Assembly (NCBI RefSeq): GCF_900111765.1
Contig: NZ_FOIB01000001.1
Location: forward strand, 124,001 to 188,000
Direction of reading: 5' to 3'
Origin: Myxococcus fulvus
GTDB lineage: Bacteria; Myxococcota; Myxococcia; Myxococcales; Myxococcaceae
DNA length: 64,000 nt
Shown: in pieces, positions 15,147 through 26,529 of the stretch
Layout of the letters: each line of letters starts with the position of its first letter
Position numbering within the stretch: position 1 is the stretch's first letter
Notes under the pieces: generated by a model
Told to the model about the DNA's origin: nothing
The model's input: only the letters and a program-made list of their open reading frames with translations
The model's database searches: none
Translations under genes and position numbers: made by a program

Positions 15147-16307
15147 GTGAGAGAACTGCTGATGATTCCGGGGCCGGTGGAGTTCGAGGAAGAGGTGCTG
15201 CGCGCCCTGGGCGCCCCCTCGCTCAGCCACACGGACCCGGCCTTCATCGTCACCTTCGGTCGGGCGCTGCAGCGGCTGCGCGAGGTGTGCCTCGCCCCTT
15301 CCGCGCAGCCCTTCGTCGTCTCCGGCTCCGGCACCCTGGCCATGGAGATGGCCGTGGCCAACCTGGTGGAGCCCGGCGACGCGGCCCTCGTGGTGAACAC
15401 CGGTTACTTCAGTGACCGGATGGCGAAGATTCTCGAGCGGCACGGCGCGAAGGTGACGCACGTGCGCGCCTCCCCGGGCGACGCGCCCACGGTGGAGGAG
15501 GTGAAGGCGCGGCTGGAGCGCGGCGGCTTCAAGGTGATGACGGTCACCCACGTGGACACGTCCACGGGCGTGCTGGCGCCGGTGGAGGGGCTGGTGAAGG
15601 CCGCGCGGGCGCTCGGCGTGCTGTCGGTGGTGGACGGCGTCTGCGCCACCGCGGGCGAGGTGTTCCACCAGGACGCGTGGGGCGCGGACGTGTACCTGAC
15701 GGCCAGCCAGAAGGCGGTGGGCGTGCCGCCCGGCCTCGCGCTCGTCACCGCGAGCCCCCAGGCGATGGCGGCGTGGAAGGGCCGCAAGGCGCCGGTGGCC
15801 AGCGTGTACTCGGACTGGGCGGAGTGGCTGCCCATCATGGAGGCCTACGCGGGCGGCAAGCCGTCGTACTTCGCCACGCCGCCCGTCAACCTCGTCAGCG
15901 CGCTGGACGTGAGCCTGGGGCAGATTCTGGCCGAGGGCATGGAGGCGCGCTTCTCCCGTCACCAGCGTCTGGCCCGCGCCTTCCGCGCCGCGTGGAGCGC
16001 GCTGGGGCTGCGCCTCTTGCCCGTGTCGGAGGCGGTGACGGCGAACACGCTCAGCGCCGTCTACTACCCGGAGGGCGTGGACGCCTCGCTCGTCGGACGC
16101 GTGAAGGCCGAGGGCGTGGTGATTGCCGGCGGGCTCCACCCGGACCTCAAGACGCGCTACTTCCGCGTGGGCCACATGAACCGCGTGGGCCCCGGCGACG
16201 TGCTCGTCACCGTGGGCGCCGTGGAGCGCGCCCTGCTCGCCGCCGGTCACCGGGCGGAGGCCGGCGCGGGCCTGCGCGCCGCCGAGTCCGTGCTCGCCGC
16301 CCGCTGA
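15147..16307 (+). CDS. Class V aminotransferase (alanine-glyoxylate/serine-pyruvate type)
   Basis: 386-residue PLP enzyme. It begins with the family's typical IPGPVEF segment; the cofactor pocket includes SGSGTLAMEMA, the Asp that pairs with the pyridine nitrogen in VVDGVCATAGE, and the Schiff-base Lys in TASQKAVGVPPG. C-terminal RVGHMNRVGPGDV matches the substrate-carboxylate Arg region. Family members transaminate alanine or serine with glyoxylate or pyruvate; some are cysteine or phosphonate enzymes. GTG at 15147 has GAGGAG upstream. Confidence 0.88.
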   Translation: MRELLMIPGPVEFEEEVLRALGAPSLSHTDPAFIVTFGRALQRLREVCLAPSAQPFVVSGSGTLAMEMAVANLVEPGDAALVVNTGYFSDRMAKILERHGAKVTHVRASPGDAPTVEEVKARLERGGFKVMTVTHVDTSTGVLAPVEGLVKAARALGVLSVVDGVCATAGEVFHQDAWGADVYLTASQKAVGVPPGLALVTASPQAMAAWKGRKAPVASVYSDWAEWLPIMEAYAGGKPSYFATPPVNLVSALDVSLGQILAEGMEARFSRHQRLARAFRAAWSALGLRLLPVSEAVTANTLSAVYYPEGVDASLVGRVKAEGVVIAGGLHPDLKTRYFRVGHMNRVGPGDVLVTVGAVERALLAAGHRAEAGAGLRAAESVLAAR

Positions 16308-16633
16308 CCCGCGCGCCTCGGAAGTCGGCCCTCGCCGCCCGCGGACGCCCCGGGCACCCCTCATCCCCGCACCTCCCAGGTCCCCCGCACCCCGGGGACC
16401 TCCCGGCTCGTGGCCTCCGAGAGGTCTATGTGCCTGGAATCCGGACGTTTCGTACGCTGGCGGAAGCCTGGCCCGGACCCCGGGGCCATCTCGAACCATT
16501 CGACAGGGGTAGAAAAATATGAGAGGGTTGGTACCTAGGAAGTGGGGGGAATCCGGCGAACACAGAAATACCTGAGCGAACGCCGGACGTGTCCCCTGAG
16601 CCGAGGCAGTGCGAGTCCCTCGGGGAGACGACC
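16308..16633. other. 326-bp gap without gene
   Basis: A C-rich stretch after the aminotransferase gene (16310-16420) is followed by an A+T-richer patch at 16495-16570 (AAAAATATGAGAGGG) that probably carries the promoter of the DUF2378 gene. No RNA or repeat recognised. Confidence 0.4.
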
Positions 16634-17242
16634 ATGTACGTGAGCTTGGATGTGAGCGGTGGTGGCGCGGCGTGGGAGCTGGAGCAGCGTCGATTGGCCG
16701 CGACCGAGGACGACCAGGCGCGCGGGATGTTCTTCCGCGGCGCGCTGCACGTCATCGCGTTCCTGGGCGGAGAGGGCTCCGTCGCGCGGTGCAAGGGCGT
16801 GGCGGGCGTGTGGGAAATCAACCCGTTCCAGCTCTACTCGGTGTCGCGCTACCTGCGCATGGTGTCCACGGCGGCGCGGCTCCTGGCGCCCCGACAGGGC
16901 GGCTTCGACGAGGTGCTCGAGCGCATGGGCGCGCAGGCCACGGTGGACTTCCTGGCGTCGCTGTTCGGCCGGGAGCTGCTGGCGGAGTCCGCGGGCAGTC
17001 CCCGGCTCCTGCTCGAGTCCTTAGGTGACGCGTACCGCATGGCGGTGAGCTACGGGGAGCGCTACCCGGTGTGGACGGGCGAGCGCAGCGCGCGCTTCAT
17101 CATGCGCCGCGACTTCATGCCCGCCGCGTACCACGAGGGCGTGCTGCGCGGCGCCCTGGAGGCGGTGGGCGCCCGCGACGTGCGCGTGAGCGGGCGGCAG
17201 GTGGCGCTGCTCGACAGCGAGTTCGAGCTGTCCTGGCGGTAG
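16634..17242 (+). CDS. TIGR02265/DUF2378 family protein
   Basis: 202-residue soluble protein of a family nearly confined to Myxococcales and greatly expanded there. Recognised by overall length and by blocks such as the early RGMFFRGALH, the Tyr/Trp segment YGERYPVWTGERS, and the closing GRQVALLDSEFELSWR, which parallels the end of the second family member at 50366. Function is not established. The ATG at 16634 begins a conserved MYVSLD; a short open extension upstream looks non-coding. It converges with the ferritin-like pair, eight bases separating the two stops. Confidence 0.75.
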   Translation: MYVSLDVSGGGAAWELEQRRLAATEDDQARGMFFRGALHVIAFLGGEGSVARCKGVAGVWEINPFQLYSVSRYLRMVSTAARLLAPRQGGFDEVLERMGAQATVDFLASLFGRELLAESAGSPRLLLESLGDAYRMAVSYGERYPVWTGERSARFIMRRDFMPAAYHEGVLRGALEAVGARDVRVSGRQVALLDSEFELSWR

Positions 17243-17250
17243 GGCCCTTC

Positions 17251-17964
17251 TCAGCCCGCGTCTCCGACGGCGAGGTCGGGCTCCGCGCCCAGTCCCTCGC
17301 CGCCGCCCAGCTCCTCGGTGGACGCGACGAAGGGGCGGGGCACCACGCGCGCGGCGTCGAGCGCGGGCGCCATCTCCAGGCGCGACTCGACGAGGGCCGT
17401 GAGCACCGCGAAGTGCTGCGCGTGGATGCCCTGGATGGAGGCGAGCACGAAGCGCGTGTTCGGCGTCTGGATGGAGGCGAGCACGCGGGTGAAGGCGATG
17501 ATGGAGCGGCGCTCCTCGTTGGCCGAGAGCTTCAGGACGTTGCCGACGGAGGGCTTGAAGCCCGCGGGCGGCTCGTAGGAGAGCAGGTCCTCGCTCACGG
17601 GGACGGCGCCCAGGTCCGTCATCGTCCGGGCGAGCAGCGCCGCGTGCGCGGCGTGGTGCTGCTGGAAGGCCCGCGCCAGCCCGAGCGCGAGCACGGCCAG
17701 CTCCCGCTCCGTCTGGGGGCGCGTCGAGTCATCGCGCGCGGCGACGAGGCGCGAGGTGGCCTGGGCGTAGGCGTCGACGAGCGTGTACTCGGCGGCGAGC
17801 AGCGTGTTGAGGGCGCCCACCTCCCGGGCGCGCTCGATGGGGTTCACCTCCTGGTTCGGCCGGTACTCCAGGGGGGCGTCGCAGGCCCCGAGCGCGTGGG
17901 CGCCCGTGGCGAGGCCCAGGCATTGGAGGACGCGGCGGCGGGCGAGGCGCGGGTTCGAAGTCAT
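17251..17964 (-). CDS. Tat-exported ferritin-like protein A, putative lipoprotein
   Basis: 237-residue protein with a twin-arginine signal (RRRVLQCLG) and a lipobox-like LGAC, so probably exported folded and lipidated. The mature part is a four-helix ferritin-like domain with candidate di-metal ligands on each helix: AAEYTLVDAY, QQHHAAHAALL, SANEERRSI and GIHAQHFAVL. The family includes exported ferritin-like proteins of unknown function; Tat export would fit cofactor loading in the cytoplasm. It is the downstream gene of a pair with 12 bp between them. Confidence 0.78.
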   Translation of the reverse strand: MTSNPRLARRRVLQCLGLATGAHALGACDAPLEYRPNQEVNPIERAREVGALNTLLAAEYTLVDAYAQATSRLVAARDDSTRPQTERELAVLALGLARAFQQHHAAHAALLARTMTDLGAVPVSEDLLSYEPPAGFKPSVGNVLKLSANEERRSIIAFTRVLASIQTPNTRFVLASIQGIHAQHFAVLTALVESRLEMAPALDAARVVPRPFVASTEELGGGEGLGAEPDLAVGDAG

Positions 17965-17976
17965 GGGAGGTCTCCT

Positions 17977-18669
17977 TCAGCGGGTCACGTCGTAGAAGGG
18001 CAGCCCGGTCTCGTCGTCGAGGCCCGCGCCGTCGTCCAGGCTGATGGCCAGCGCGCGCGGGACCCACGCGGCGGCGAGGCTCGCGAGCGCGTCCGCGGGC
18101 TGGTTCGCGGTGGCCGCGGGCGGCGTGGCGAGGCCGCGCGCGAGCAGGTTCAGCACGACGAAGCGCTGGGAGGCGACCGCGCCGAGGCTCGCGGCGAGCC
18201 CCCCGTTGGCGTCGAGCCTCAGGGACGTCTGCGCCTGGGTGCAGGTGATGGCGCACGCCTTCTCCAGGTTGGTCAGCAGGTCGAGCGCGTTCTGGAGGCA
18301 GGGCGCGAAGTCCTCGGGGAGCCTCGCCGTGCCCGCGCCCACGTCGTCGGTGCCCCGCTGCTGGACGAGCGCGTCCACCAGCCGTTCGGCGTGCTCCGCG
18401 TGCTGCTGGCGGAAGCGCGAGCGGAGCGCCTCGAACAGCCCCCGGAAGGCGAACAGCGCGTCGGTGGCGGGCGCGGCCGCGAGCACGCCGGCCAGGGCGT
18501 CATGCGTCGCGACGGCGTCTCGCTCGGCGACGAGCAGCGCGCGCAGCACCGGCAGGTCCTCCTTGAGGCTTCGCTGGGCGTGGGCGCGCGAGGCGGCCGT
18601 GAGCAGGCCCCACCCCGCGACGGCGGCGGCGTGCCCCAGCGCGGCACGGCGAGAGAGTGCTTCGGTCAT
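17977..18669 (-). CDS. Tat-exported ferritin-like protein B
   Basis: 230-residue paralogue of the adjacent protein. The N-terminus has a twin-arginine signal (SRRAALGHAAAVAG) with a likely signal-peptidase site after SRAHA. Helical segments carry LLVAERDAVATHDA, RQQHAEHAERL and NLEKACAITC, but the fourth-helix His seen in the partner (GIHAQHF) is replaced by SQRFVVL, so the metal site may be incomplete. Two Cys (ITCTQ region and PCLQN) could form a disulfide. It is first gene of the pair and thus preceded by their promoter. Confidence 0.72.
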   Translation of the reverse strand: MTEALSRRAALGHAAAVAGWGLLTAASRAHAQRSLKEDLPVLRALLVAERDAVATHDALAGVLAAAPATDALFAFRGLFEALRSRFRQQHAEHAERLVDALVQQRGTDDVGAGTARLPEDFAPCLQNALDLLTNLEKACAITCTQAQTSLRLDANGGLAASLGAVASQRFVVLNLLARGLATPPAATANQPADALASLAAAWVPRALAISLDDGAGLDDETGLPFYDVTR

Positions 18670-19112
18670 GGTGCCCCCCGGCTTGCGCGCGCGTGCTGGC
18701 GGGCCTCCATGGCCCCCTTCGGTCCTCGCGCGGGCGAGGCAAGGAGATGGGGGCGGGCCCTCTGGCGCGCACGTCGTGAAACACGGGGACGGTGTCTCCG
18801 AGACAGAGGATGTCGCACCCTTAGGTCTCGGGGGCGGGGGCCCCGTTCGCCCCCAAACGCGTATCGACTCCCAGCACCCGAGAGCCCGCGCGGTCGCTCG
18901 TTACCCAGCGTGCTTCACTGCTTCACGAGGAATCCCCAGATGCACACGGCGCCGTCGCCGCGTATTGGCCAATGCTCAACACCGCGCCGACAACACGACA
19001 CGAGCATGGGGCGGAGCGACTGCCTCCCGCCGAGACATGTGACGTATGCGTCGGTGGCGCGAGATAGTCTCGAGGCCGTCGGGTGGTGGGGCCGTGAGAA
19101 GGAGGCGAGTGC
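18670..19112. promoter_or_regulatory. 443-bp divergent region with palindrome
   Basis: It lies between the ferritin-like pair (minus) and a response regulator (plus). A perfect palindrome TGTCTC-C-GAGACA sits at 18793-18805, about 125 bp before the ferritin start, and GGGGGCG/CGCCCCC arms follow near 18831-18868. The right end carries AAGGAGG before the GTG of the response regulator. No gene seen. Confidence 0.45.
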
Positions 19113-19481
19113 GTGACTGGGCCGTTGCTGGTGGTGGACGACGACGCGGACCTGCGCGAGGCACTGGAGGAGGTGCTGCGCGACGCGGGCTATTCGGTGA
19201 CGGGGGCCGTCAATGGCAAGCACGCGCTCGACATCCTCGGGGACATGTCGGCGCTGCCCGTGCTCGTGCTGCTCGACATGATGATGCCCGTGCTGGATGG
19301 CGCCGGCTTCGCGCGGGCCATGCGCCAGGTGCCCGCGTGGCGTGACATCCCCGTGCTCGTCTTCTCCGCGTCCGCCAACGCCCGCCAGGTGGCCGAGGAG
19401 ATTGGCGCGTGCGGACACCTGCGCAAGCCCGTGGACGTGGACACGCTGCTGGACGCCGTGCGCAGACACCAGGCGGCCTGA
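19113..19481 (+). CDS. Stand-alone response regulator receiver domain
   Basis: 122-residue single-domain CheY-like receiver. The acidic pocket is VVDDDAD, the phospho-acceptor Asp lies in LLDMMMPVLDG, the switch Ser in VFSASAN, and the conserved Lys in HLRKPVD. No output domain follows. GTG at 19113 has AAGGAGGCGAGTGC upstream. Its kinase is not in this window; it may act through protein contacts. The antiporter gene starts 96 bp later with its own apparent promoter. Confidence 0.9.
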   Translation: MTGPLLVVDDDADLREALEEVLRDAGYSVTGAVNGKHALDILGDMSALPVLVLLDMMMPVLDGAGFARAMRQVPAWRDIPVLVFSASANARQVAEEIGACGHLRKPVDVDTLLDAVRRHQAA

Positions 19482-19512
19482 CGTCCCGCGCCTCCCCGCG
19501 CGCAATGTGCGT

Positions 19513-19550
19513 TTGACGCTTCGCGAGGTGGGCTGGTAAGTGCTCACTTA
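19513..19550 (+). promoter_or_regulatory. Candidate promoter with palindromic operator for the antiporter operon
   Basis: TTGACG at 19513-19518 is followed, after 17-18 bp, by GTAAGT/TAAGTG, which is part of a perfect palindrome TAAGTG-CT-CACTTA (19537-19550). The palindrome would cover the -10 site, 27 bp before the antiporter start, a layout typical of repression. The XRE-type regulator two genes downstream is the natural candidate to bind it. Confidence 0.5.
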
Positions 19551-19577
19551 ACAGGCGCATTGGCCGAAGGAGCCCGG

Positions 19578-21728
19578 ATGCATTTCAACCCGCTCACCCT
19601 GCTCATCACGCAGCTCATCGTCATCATCGGCGTGTCGAGGTTGATTGGCCGCGGCGCGCGCTGGTTGGGGCAACCGCTGGTCATCGCGGAGGTGGTGGCC
19701 GGCATCGTGCTGGGGCCGTCGCTGTTGGGGTGGCTGGCGCCGGACCTGATGGACGCGCTGTTCCCGGCCAGCTCCATGCCCGTGCTCAAGATGTTGAGCC
19801 AGGTGGGCCTGGTGTTGTTCATGTTCCTCATCGGCCTGGAGCTGGACCCGAAGATGCTCAAGGGCCGGGGCCACGCGTCGGTGGCCATCAGCCACACGAG
19901 CATCGTGGTGCCCTTCATCCTGGGCGCGGTGGCGGGCGCGCTGTGGCTCTACAAGTCGCTGTCGGACCCGAGCGTGCCGTTCTCCTCGTTCGTGCTCTTC
20001 ATGGGCGTGGCGATGAGCATCACGGCCTTCCCGGTGCTCGCGCGCATCCTCACGGAGCGGGGCCTGCTCCAGTCGCGCATCGGCGCCATCGCCATTACGT
20101 GCGCCGCGGTGGATGACGTCACGGCGTGGTGCCTCTTGGCCTTCGTGGTGTCCATCGTCCGCGCGGGAAGCCTGGCGGAGGCGGCGCTCACCACGGCGTT
20201 CGCGGTGGGCTACATCGCCTTCATGCTGCTGGCGGTGCGGCCGTTCCTCGCCCGGCTGGGCGCGCGGGTGGCCAGCCGCGAGGGCCTGACGCAGAACGTG
20301 GTGGCGGGCACGCTGCTGCTCCTGCTCGCGTCCTCGCTGGCCACGGAGCTCATCGGCATCCACGCGCTCTTCGGCGCGTTCCTCTTCGGCGCCGTCATCC
20401 CCAAGGAGGGAGGGCTGGCCGAGGCGCTGGTGGAGAAGCTGGAGGACACGGCGGTGGTGCTGCTGCTCCCCCTGTTCTTCGCCTTCAGCGGCCTGCGCAC
20501 GCAGATTGGCCTGCTCAACACGCCCGAGGCCTGGATGACCTGCGGGGTCATCATCCTGCTGGCCTGTATGGGAAAGTTCGGCGGCAGCGCGGTGGCGGCG
20601 CGGCTGACGGGCATGCGCTGGCGCGAGGCGGGCGCCGTCGGCATCCTGATGAACACGCGCGGGTTGATGGAGCTCATCGTCCTCAACCTGGGCCTGGACC
20701 TGGGCGTCATCTCGCCCACGCTCTTCACCATGATGGTCATCATGGCGCTGGTGACCACGTTCATGACCACGCCGCTCTTGCGCCTCATCTACCCGACGGA
20801 GGAGATGGCGCGGGACAAGCTGGAGCTGGCGCCCTCCTCGCCCTCGGGCCTGACGCCCTACACGATGCTGATGTGCGTCTCCCATCAGCAGGCCGGCCCG
20901 GGCATGGCCACGCTGGCCAAGGCGCTCTCCGGCGCGGAGGCCACGCAGCTGCACGCCCTGCACCTGGTGCATCCGGAGCGCGTGTCCCTGCGCGAGGCCG
21001 AGCCGCGCGCCGGGGCGTCCGAGGAGTCCGCCGAGGGCGAGGGCGCGCTGGCGCCGCTGCTCGGCCGGGCGCGGAGCCTGGGCCTGTCGGTGCGGCCGTT
21101 GTCGTTCGTGTCCACGGAGCCCGCGCAGGACATCCGCCGCACGGCCGAGGCCCGGCGCGCGGACCTGGTGCTGCTGGGCTGGCACAAGCCGCTGTTCAGC
21201 CAGACGGTGCTGGGCGGCACGGTGCACGAGGTGATGAAGGACGCGGCCGGCGGCACGGTGGCGGTGCTGGTGGACCGGGGCCTGTCCGACGTGAAGCGGG
21301 TGCTGGTGCCCTTCATCGGCAGCCGGCATGACCGGGCGGCGCTGAAGCTGGCGCGGCGGCTGATGAAGCAGGCGGGCGCGGACGTCACCGTGCTGCACGT
21401 GACGTCCCACGAGAACACCAACGCGCGCGCGCAGGTGGAGGAGCTGTTCCCCTCGGCGGAGGGCTCGGGCGTGCGGCTGAAGGTGGTGCGGCACGAGTCC
21501 CCCGAGGGCGCGGTGCTCGAGGAGATCCGCCAGGGCGGCTACGACCTGCTGGTGGTGGGCATGGGCGCGCAGTGGGGCCTGGAGGACCGTGTCTTCGGGC
21601 TGCACCGCGAGCGCATCATCCGGGACGCGCCGGGCTCGCTGCTCGTGGTGCACGACTCGGAGCCGGTGACCCAGGCCGTCGCCGCCGCGGAGCCGGTCCC
21701 CCATCAGACGGCGGCCTCGAGGAGCTGA
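19578..21728 (+). CDS. CPA2-family cation/proton antiporter with two C-terminal USP domains
   Basis: 716 residues. The N-terminal about 410 residues form a 12-13-helix Na+/H+ or K+/H+ exchanger domain; the ion-site motif AAVDDVTAW places Asp179-Asp180, the pair typical of electrogenic CPA2 proteins. After a linker, two universal-stress-protein-like domains follow: one starting near YTMLMCVSHQQ and a second starting VKRVLVPFIGSRHD and ending VVGMGAQWG and SLLVVHD. Such tails are thought to sense nucleotides or stress. ATG at 19578 has GAAGGAG upstream; a TTG at 19560 is in frame but less likely. It is co-transcribed with the EIIA-type regulator 10 bp downstream. Confidence 0.9.
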   Translation: MHFNPLTLLITQLIVIIGVSRLIGRGARWLGQPLVIAEVVAGIVLGPSLLGWLAPDLMDALFPASSMPVLKMLSQVGLVLFMFLIGLELDPKMLKGRGHASVAISHTSIVVPFILGAVAGALWLYKSLSDPSVPFSSFVLFMGVAMSITAFPVLARILTERGLLQSRIGAIAITCAAVDDVTAWCLLAFVVSIVRAGSLAEAALTTAFAVGYIAFMLLAVRPFLARLGARVASREGLTQNVVAGTLLLLLASSLATELIGIHALFGAFLFGAVIPKEGGLAEALVEKLEDTAVVLLLPLFFAFSGLRTQIGLLNTPEAWMTCGVIILLACMGKFGGSAVAARLTGMRWREAGAVGILMNTRGLMELIVLNLGLDLGVISPTLFTMMVIMALVTTFMTTPLLRLIYPTEEMARDKLELAPSSPSGLTPYTMLMCVSHQQAGPGMATLAKALSGAEATQLHALHLVHPERVSLREAEPRAGASEESAEGEGALAPLLGRARSLGLSVRPLSFVSTEPAQDIRRTAEARRADLVLLGWHKPLFSQTVLGGTVHEVMKDAAGGTVAVLVDRGLSDVKRVLVPFIGSRHDRAALKLARRLMKQAGADVTVLHVTSHENTNARAQVEELFPSAEGSGVRLKVVRHESPEGAVLEEIRQGGYDLLVVGMGAQWGLEDRVFGLHRERIIRDAPGSLLVVHDSEPVTQAVAAAEPVPHQTAASRS

Positions 21729-21738
21729 GCACACCGCC

Positions 21739-22557
21739 ATGCACCTGGGTGCGACGCTGCGACTGTTGCGGGTGGACGCGGGCCTGTCCCTCCGGGATTT
21801 GGCCCGACGCATCGGGGTGTCGAGCGCGTACCTGAGCCGGGTGGAGAACGGCGTGGACGCGCCGCCCACGGTGGAGCGGCTCACGGCGATTGCCCGGGAG
21901 CTGGACGTGCCCCCCGGGTTGTTGATGGACGTGGCGAACCGGGTCAGCCCCTACGTGTCCGAGTACCTGGAGGACGTACCGGGCTCCGGGACGCTCTTCC
22001 TGGAGCTGGCGCGGCGCCGGCTGTCGGGGGCGCAGCTGGCCCGGGTGCGCGACTTCCTGGACGCGGAGTTCCCGGTGCGCCGGGGGCTCTCGGACGCGCC
22101 CGTTCCGGCGCTGGCGCCGCTCCTGGCGCCCGAGCGGATGGTGCTCCAGCTCTCCTGTGAGGGCTGGGAGGACGTGCTGGACGTGGTGGCGGGGCGGCTG
22201 GCGGTGGAGCTGCCCGGCGTGGACGCGCCGCGCCTGGCGGAGAGCTTTCGCCGACGCGACATCACGTCCTCGTGCGCGGTGGGCGGCGAGGTGGCCGTGC
22301 CCCACGTCTTCGTGCCGGGCGCATCCCCCGTGGCGGCCCTGGTGACGCTGGCCAAGGGGCTGGCGGTGGACACGCCCGACGGCCGTCCGCTGCGGCTGGT
22401 GGTGGCGGCGGTGGATGGGGAGCTGGGACGCGTGCGGCTGGTGCGCATGGCGCATGTGGCCCGGCTCGCCGCGCGGGGGCTGTCCGCGCGGCTGAGCGAG
22501 GCGCGCCAGCCCTCGCAGGTGTTCTCCATCCTGGAGGAGCTGGAGGCGCTGCGCTGA
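21739..22557 (+). CDS. XRE helix-turn-helix fused to PTS EIIA (PtsN-like) domain
   Basis: 272 residues. Residues 1-65 are an XRE/Cro helix-turn-helix (LRDLARRIGVSSAYLSRVENG). Residues from about 125 form a PTS EIIA type-2 domain with the phospho-acceptor His in GGEVAVPHVFVPG and the following ALVTLAKGLAVDTPDG segment. EIIA-Ntr proteins in enterobacteria control K+ transport by protein contact, so a DNA-binding EIIA next to a cation antiporter suggests that PTS phosphorylation state tunes expression of this operon. That link is inference. It ends 10 bp before the convergent GNAT gene. Confidence 0.88.
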   Translation: MHLGATLRLLRVDAGLSLRDLARRIGVSSAYLSRVENGVDAPPTVERLTAIARELDVPPGLLMDVANRVSPYVSEYLEDVPGSGTLFLELARRRLSGAQLARVRDFLDAEFPVRRGLSDAPVPALAPLLAPERMVLQLSCEGWEDVLDVVAGRLAVELPGVDAPRLAESFRRRDITSSCAVGGEVAVPHVFVPGASPVAALVTLAKGLAVDTPDGRPLRLVVAAVDGELGRVRLVRMAHVARLAARGLSARLSEARQPSQVFSILEELEALR

Positions 22558-22567
22558 GGCTCAGTCC

Positions 22568-23317
22568 TCAAGCGCCGCGCGCCCAGTTCACCCAGTCCCC
22601 CAGCTCGCGGTAGCCGAGCTTGCGGTACACGCTCCGGCCCTGCTCGGTGGCCTGGAGCACGGAGGCCGTCAGGCCCCGGGCGCGGGCGTGTGACAACAGG
22701 CCCTTCATCACCTCCGAGGCCAGCCCCCGGCCCCGCGCCTCCGGCAGCGTGACGACCATGTACACGCCCGCGGTGTCGTCCACGTCCAGGCTGAAGCCGC
22801 ACGCCAGGGCGCGGCCCTCCTCGCGCGCGACCAGCGTGCGCACGGGCAGCCGGGGCGGCTGGTTCCACACGGAGAGGATGTCGTCCCACTTGCCCCAGAC
22901 GCGGATGTTGAGCGCCACCATCTCCTCCTGCGATTCGGTCTCCACGAGGGGGAAGGTGGGGCGCTCGTCCGGGATGTCCGCCAGCGCCAGCCCCATGGCG
23001 GGAATCCGGTTGTCGGGGCGATAGCCGTGCGCGCCCAGCAGCCTGGCCCCTTCGTCCTGGCCGGGCAGCACCGCCACGCGCCAGGCGGGGATGCCCTGGC
23101 GCCGGTAGAAGTCCTCCAGGGCGGGCAGTCCCTCGGCGAGCGCCTGGGGCGTCTGGAAGTAGGCCTGCTGGAAGTGGGACTCGGCCGGGTAGGTCGGCAG
23201 GCTGAAGGCGTCCAGGCCCGGGGCGCCGAGGTGGCGCAGCATGCCCCGCTCCCGTTGCAGGTGTTTGAAGAGGATGACGTTGGCGCGCAGGCGGTCGTTC
23301 AGTTCGGCATCGGTCAT
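22568..23317 (-). CDS. GNAT-family N-acetyltransferase
   Basis: 249 residues. The C-terminal half is a GNAT fold with acetyl-CoA loop LPEARGRGLASEVMKG, preceded by strand GVYMVVTL, and ends in a typical YRKLGYRELGDW. The N-terminal half (about 110 residues) is a divergent GNAT-like or helical domain. The ATG at 23317 (MTDAELNDRLRAN) is preferred over an upstream in-frame Met at 23419 because the extension reads as non-coding. Substrate unknown. Confidence 0.85.
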   Translation of the reverse strand: MTDAELNDRLRANVILFKHLQRERGMLRHLGAPGLDAFSLPTYPAESHFQQAYFQTPQALAEGLPALEDFYRRQGIPAWRVAVLPGQDEGARLLGAHGYRPDNRIPAMGLALADIPDERPTFPLVETESQEEMVALNIRVWGKWDDILSVWNQPPRLPVRTLVAREEGRALACGFSLDVDDTAGVYMVVTLPEARGRGLASEVMKGLLSHARARGLTASVLQATEQGRSVYRKLGYRELGDWVNWARGA

Positions 23318-23417
23318 GGGACGCCCCCAGCCTAGGTGGCCCGCGCCGGACGGCGAACATCGCACCGCGCAAAAGCGCGCACCCGTCCTCCAGGACGGGT
23401 AGGGTGCGCCCGCACTC

Positions 23418-23876
23418 ATGACGAGCCCGCGCTTCTACGCCTTCGACCCTCGCGTCCCCCGTATCGCGCTCTTCCTGGGCGCCTGCGTGCTGGCGGTATT
23501 GACGGCCTGGGCCCTGGCCAACGCCCAGGACGGCGGCGGTGTGCAGGAGATGGCCCGCGCGGGGGTGAGCGCGGGGCTGATGCTCGCCTTCCTCGTGGCC
23601 CTCCACCGGCTGCGCCCGCGCACCGGCTGGGGCGTCACCCTGGACGCGCGCGGCGTGCGCGTGGCCCGCCCCTTCAGCGCCAGCGAGCTGGATTTGCACT
23701 GGGGACAGATTGATTCGGTGCGCCGGCTCGGTCGGCGGGGGAACGTGCTCGGGCTGTTCCTCAAGGAAGAGGGAAGGGTGCTCGTCACCCGGCATCTCTT
23801 CGCCCGCAAAGCTGTTTTCGAGGAGTTGATCTCCGCGCTGGAGGAGCGCCTCCCGCCGCCGCGGTTCGACGCCTGA
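23418..23876 (+). CDS. Small membrane protein with PH-like C-terminal domain
   Basis: 152 residues. Two predicted helices (about 16-34 and 47-65) are followed by a soluble part with the strand pattern GVTLDARGVRVARPFSASEL, WGQIDSVRRLG and GLFLKEEGRVLVTRHLF, which resembles bacterial PH-like membrane domains. Function unknown. It starts about 100 bp from the divergent GNAT gene and is followed by a hairpin before gyrB. Confidence 0.68.
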   Translation: MTSPRFYAFDPRVPRIALFLGACVLAVLTAWALANAQDGGGVQEMARAGVSAGLMLAFLVALHRLRPRTGWGVTLDARGVRVARPFSASELDLHWGQIDSVRRLGRRGNVLGLFLKEEGRVLVTRHLFARKAVFEELISALEERLPPPRFDA

Positions 23877-23896
23877 ACCCCCACTTCCGGGGCACC

Positions 23897-23914
23897 GCCG
23901 CCCGAGGGGGCGGC
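23897..23914 (+). terminator. Candidate terminator before gyrB
   Basis: GCCGCCC and GGGCGGC form a seven-base-pair stem with a GAGG loop, followed nine bases later by a short T-run (CGATTTTC). It would end transcription of the small membrane protein gene. Confidence 0.55.
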
Positions 23915-26487
<2,573 letters not shown>

Positions 26488-26529
26488 TGCGGGCTCGCCC
26501 GGCGTGAAGCCGGGGATGCTCGTCCTCAT

